Positions 61,024 to 64,000 of a stretch of 64,000 bases of DNA are shown in pieces (the stretch's first letter is position 1; the number at the start of each line of letters is the position of its first letter). The translations under genes and the position numbers were made by a program. Source of the stretch: Phycisphaerae bacterium. Lineage in GTDB: Bacteria > Chloroflexota > Anaerolineae > 4572-78 > J111. The stretch spans positions 1-64,000 of the forward strand of contig JANQQF010000078.1 of the NCBI GenBank assembly GCA_028285035.1, read 5' to 3'. Under the pieces are notes generated by a model. That model was given only the letters and a program-made list of their open reading frames with translations. It had not been told where the DNA came from and ran no database searches.

Positions 61024-61910
61024 TCTTCAGCAAGTAAGGCCTGAATGATGCGCTCTTGTTCATCATACCGCCCCTCACCAATATGAATATGACGCACATT
61101 GCCTTCTTTGTCAATAAAGTATTTGGTCGGCCAAAATCGCTGACCAAACGGCTTTTTGTATGCCCGCCAAGTTTTCCAGTCGTTATCAAGCGCTACAGCA
61201 TAAGGGACATCTAAATCAACCAACGCCTGCTCAACATTCTTTACATCTTTTTCATAACTAAATTCGGGGGTATGAACTCCAATAATGACCAAACCATCAT
61301 CTGCATACTCGTGGTGCCATTCCCTCAACGAGGGAATTACTCGTTTACAGTTAATTCAGCCAAAGGTCCAAAACTCCACTAACACAACTTTGCCGTCTAA
61401 TTCAGCTAACTTAAGTTGCTCAGAATTAAGCCATGTTTCATTATGAAGCTCTGGCGGTTGTCCAATCACCGTCATTCGATCTAACAATGCCTGTTGTTGC
61501 GGGGTCGGGCCAGAGGGCTCTTCCATCGCAACCTCTTCTTCCATCGCCGTATCATCCATTTCATCCTCAACCATTGCTTCCTCGGCAACGTCTTCACCCA
61601 TCTCGGTAGGCTCTTCTTCCTGCATCACTTCTACCTCGGCCTCTTCCGTCACCTCAACCTCATCTTCAGCCATCTCTTCTTCAACAACATCTTCTGATAC
61701 AACATTTTCTGATACAACATCTTCTTCTACAGCCGTTTCAACTTCTGCTTCTTCAACGACTTCAGTCTGAGACTCCGCTTCAATCTGCGTCTCAATTTGG
61801 GCTGGGGCTTCTTCTACATCAGCCCCAGTTGGGCTGGCAGCAACACCACACCCAGCTAGAAGCATGGCTAATCCTACCAGCCAGATTCCAGCTACTTTTA
61901 ACTGTGTCAT
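61011..61910 (-). CDS. Probable selenoprotein: TlpA/DipZ-like thioredoxin-fold lipoprotein (UxxC)
   Basis: I read one gene through UGA 61358-61356, giving 299 residues with Sec at position 185. ATG 61910 has AGGAGG upstream. Lipobox LLAGC (Cys21) is followed by about 110 very acidic Glu/Val-rich residues and a thioredoxin-fold domain (about 150-299): LDGKVVLVEFWTFG, then the UGA in place of the first Cys of the usual CINC motif, then INCKRVIPSLREWHHEYADD, VIIGVHTPEF and FWPTKYFIDKEG (cis-Pro). The frame stays open for 114 codons after UGA. A perfect 8-bp hairpin with loop GUU starts 18 nt after it. The alternative is a recent nonsense mutation. Confidence 0.75.
61319..61337 (-). promoter_or_regulatory. 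Candidate bacterial SECIS hairpin
   Basis: In the mRNA, AUUCCCUC and GAGGGAAU pair perfectly around the tri-loop GUU. The loop G is 26 nt after the UGA. Stem length, small loop starting with G, and distance all fit the known ranges of bacterial SECIS elements that bind SelB. Confidence 0.65.
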
Positions 61911-62002
61911 ACGCAATCCTCCTTTCAATTAATTGATATTTTATAACAGTTAGGTTGAGATACGTTGATTAAAGCGAAGAAATCTTACAAATTTCTTTCA
62001 AA

Positions 62003-62034
62003 TAAAAACGCGCAAGGAATACTCCTTACGCGTT
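62003..62034 (-). terminator. Intrinsic terminator
   Basis: AACGCGTAAGGA and TCCTTGCGCGTT pair at 11 of 12 positions with a 4-nt loop, followed by TTTATTT on the minus strand, 31 nt after the stop of the secreted repeat protein gene. Confidence 0.8.
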
Positions 62035-62065
62035 CATCTTATAGGAATGTCTAGACTAAATAGAT

Positions 62066-63886
62066 TTATCGACGTTGGATAAATAAATCGTAATCAATTG
62101 CTTGGGTCGAGTCGTTCTTGACACGAATGAAGTAAATGGTATTTGAGACGAGATGCCCATCCCAAACCCACGTGTGAGTATCGGTATCTTCATCATAAGC
62201 CAAATCACTACCAGCCCCAAGCGGCCGAATTAAATCAGTGTCGCCACGTTGCCAGATATGTTGTTCCTGATACGGGTAGATTTCAACATTAACGTAGTTG
62301 GTCACATTACCGTGTCCTGGCGTATGATCTAGCTCAATCAGGTAAGAGTCAAACTCAAAGGTATCATCATTAAAACTGCGATGCTCATATTGGAACCAAA
62401 CATCCTCACCCGCTTCAAGTTGTCCAATCTGGTGGCCTTTTCCAATCGGTAACGGTGAGCCAATATCTTTTCCAGTCGGTGAGGTCTCAACGCGGCGGGC
62501 TGTTACTTTTTGGCTTTCTGGAATGGGCCCCAACTCAATGTTGTAAATGTCGCCTGTCACCAGATGATAGTCAATCCATTTGTTCGTATTATTGCTAATC
62601 TTCACAAAATACTTGCCACCATCAACCACTGTACCGTGCCACAAACGCTCACCCGTGATGTAGTCCCCATCACGTGACACCCATTGTCCAGCCCCAAAGT
62701 GGACCATATCCTTAGGTGTACCCCGCTCCCAAATGTGGTACTGATCGGCAGTAAACATTTCAAAGGTCACATTACGGGCCAGGTTTGGTTCACCTGGAGT
62801 AAAGAACATCGTAAGACTGTACTCTTCAATCGTTTTCTGATCAACTGTTCCCGCTGTAAATGTATACCATTGCTCCGTCTTGGGCGACATTCGTCCAGTG
62901 TTCATCCCCTGCAGCAAGCGTAATGGCTGATTAGGATAAATACTCTCACCTTTGGAGGCATCAGGCGCAGCGACTGGCTCAGCCACCGTTTCAGCAACTT
63001 CTTCACCACCGCCTTCGTTCACCACTGTGGTCACCTGACCAGCATTTGGATCGATAGGGACCAAGCTAGGCGAGGAAGTGCCAGAAGGTAGCCAGCCCAG
63101 GGTCGCTGCTGACATCAACCAGGCAGCGGCTTCGCTTGGTGGTAGACCGTCAATCGCTTGAGCGGCTAACAACCAACTCGTAGAAAAAGGCGACTCATCA
63201 GGCTGAGCGGGGAGCTCTACTTCAAGAGATCGTTCTACAATGACAGGTTCCGGCGCAGATGGAGCCTGAAACTCGTCAACTTCAGGCACAATGATCGTGT
63301 CTTTAGTTGTTGTTGGTCCATTCACTGAAGCGGCGGGAATGACGGGCTGATCAACACTAACCGGTGTGGTTCCCGTAAGAAATTCATCAATTTCGATACT
63401 CTTCTGCCCCAAAGCCGTCAAACGAAATTGCACTGGACTGGGTGACAGATTAAAAATTCGCACATAGTAAACTTCATTTGAACTGATCGGACCAGCCCAC
63501 AATCGCTCACCCGTATTAACGTCAAAATCGGCACTAGCAGGCGTCCCTAATCCCAAACTGTTGACCGGACCACTAGTATTGGCTAGCCATTGTTCAACTT
63601 GGGGAAAATCAAACACCTGGAAATTGACTCGACTGGCAATCGCTCGACCTTCAGCCTCGAAATTCAAGCTCAAAATAATTGAATTGTAGCTCGGATCACC
63701 AAGATCCAGCCGACTGTAGGCATACCAATACTCTTGACCAGGGCTTAATTCACCGGTATTCAAGCCGCTGACCAACAGGTCGGCTGTATAGGGGCTGGTT
63801 CCCACACCTTGCCCCGCCCACGCCGGAATGGCAGTAATTATCAAAAGCACCACTACCAAAGTCGTGGTTTGTAATACTGTTTTCAT
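62066..63886 (-). CDS. Secreted protein with three PPC-like beta domains
   Basis: A 606-residue exported protein: signal peptide with AxA-type site (LLIITAIPAWAGQG). Three related domains are visible, at about 30-165, 315-455 and 475-606. Each has a LLxGLNTGxLSPGxEYWY-like start, a FQVF/FEMF/VEIY strand with QVEQW or QYHIWERGT, a GERLWAG-type turn and a YYVRIxNxS-like end, as in bacterial pre-peptidase C-terminal-like folds. A Pro/Val-rich linker (170-310) separates the first two. AAGGAAGGA precedes the ATG. No catalytic motif is seen; it is probably a carbohydrate- or surface-binding protein. Confidence 0.7.
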   Translation of the reverse strand: MKTVLQTTTLVVVLLIITAIPAWAGQGVGTSPYTADLLVSGLNTGELSPGQEYWYAYSRLDLGDPSYNSIILSLNFEAEGRAIASRVNFQVFDFPQVEQWLANTSGPVNSLGLGTPASADFDVNTGERLWAGPISSNEVYYVRIFNLSPSPVQFRLTALGQKSIEIDEFLTGTTPVSVDQPVIPAASVNGPTTTKDTIIVPEVDEFQAPSAPEPVIVERSLEVELPAQPDESPFSTSWLLAAQAIDGLPPSEAAAWLMSAATLGWLPSGTSSPSLVPIDPNAGQVTTVVNEGGGEEVAETVAEPVAAPDASKGESIYPNQPLRLLQGMNTGRMSPKTEQWYTFTAGTVDQKTIEEYSLTMFFTPGEPNLARNVTFEMFTADQYHIWERGTPKDMVHFGAGQWVSRDGDYITGERLWHGTVVDGGKYFVKISNNTNKWIDYHLVTGDIYNIELGPIPESQKVTARRVETSPTGKDIGSPLPIGKGHQIGQLEAGEDVWFQYEHRSFNDDTFEFDSYLIELDHTPGHGNVTNYVNVEIYPYQEQHIWQRGDTDLIRPLGAGSDLAYDEDTDTHTWVWDGHLVSNTIYFIRVKNDSTQAIDYDLFIQRR

Positions 63887-63930
63887 AATAAAAATATCCT
63901 TCCTTACTAAACAAAACGCTCAATCGATTT

Positions 63931-63963
63931 TGACTTAATCACTCAATCATCAATCGATCAATC
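63931..63963. repeat. Octamer micro-repeat
   Basis: On the minus strand units GATTGATC, GATTGAT, GATTGAGT, GATTAAGT run in tandem upstream of the secreted repeat protein gene. Confidence 0.5.
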
Positions 63964-64000
63964 TTCCCTCACAAAATCGGGGTAAGATAACATAAATCTT

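Noticed and set aside
61011..61328. Separate 105-residue gene starting at TTG 61328
   Set aside because: It lacks a ribosome-binding site and begins in the middle of a thioredoxin fold; the same frame continues upstream through UGA into the lipoprotein. One UGA-containing gene explains it better.

Overview
The window looks like chromosomal DNA of a Chloroflexota bacterium (Anaerolineae/Ardenticatenia-like); this is inferred from gene style, not from a marker gene. The hints are secreted proteins ending in a YLP-type tail, Thr/Pro-rich lipoproteins with SH3, PD40 and DUF11-like domains, an FMN-riboswitch-controlled riboflavin-type ABC importer, and many tandem heptamer/octamer micro-repeats between genes. 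No rRNA, tRNA, CRISPR array, insertion sequence or phage module was seen.

Layout. 0.3-8.5 kb: an M24 peptidase, a small membrane protein, a broken SARP/BTAD regulator, an SGNH hydrolase and two large secreted proteins (PD40 propeller with Calx-beta; DJ-1/PfpI plus ThuA). 8.6-12 kb: a zinc/manganese-type ABC importer (znuA-C-B order) behind a consensus promoter and a Fur/Zur-like palindrome. 12.1-16.9 kb: a YdeI-like protein, then an enolase-superfamily dehydratase and two FAD oxidoreductases in tight array. 17-22.7 kb: a leftward run of a CobD/HisC-like aminotransferase, PhoR-like kinase, sulfatase, metallo-beta-lactamase-fold hydrolase and acetamidase. 22.9-28.3 kb: a 70-residue orphan with its own promoter and terminator, then a Pst phosphate operon (pstC, a pstA carrying an inserted PstS domain, pstB, phoU) behind a five-repeat Pho-box-like array. 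28.5-33.9 kb: Sat-CysC PAPS synthetase, two alkaline-phosphatase-superfamily proteins and a sulfotransferase. 34-39.6 kb: two small orphans, a two-component system and a radical SAM protein. 39.7-43 kb: the FMN-riboswitch ABC importer. 43-55.5 kb: surface proteins, including one with a degenerate integrase-like domain and one with a Hedgehog-like domain. 55.6-60.9 kb: four signalling proteins. 61-64 kb: a thioredoxin-fold lipoprotein whose first active-site Cys codon is UGA, and a large secreted repeat protein.

The three most notable items are: (1) a probable selenoprotein, a TlpA/DipZ-like lipoprotein with UxxC in place of CxxC and a bSECIS-like hairpin 26 nt after the UGA; (2) a PstA permease with a circularly permuted phosphate-binding domain inserted between its first and second membrane segments, in a pst operon with no separate pstS; (3) a lipoprotein whose C-terminal half resembles the Hedgehog N-terminal signalling domain over its whole length. 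All are read from sequence without database searches.
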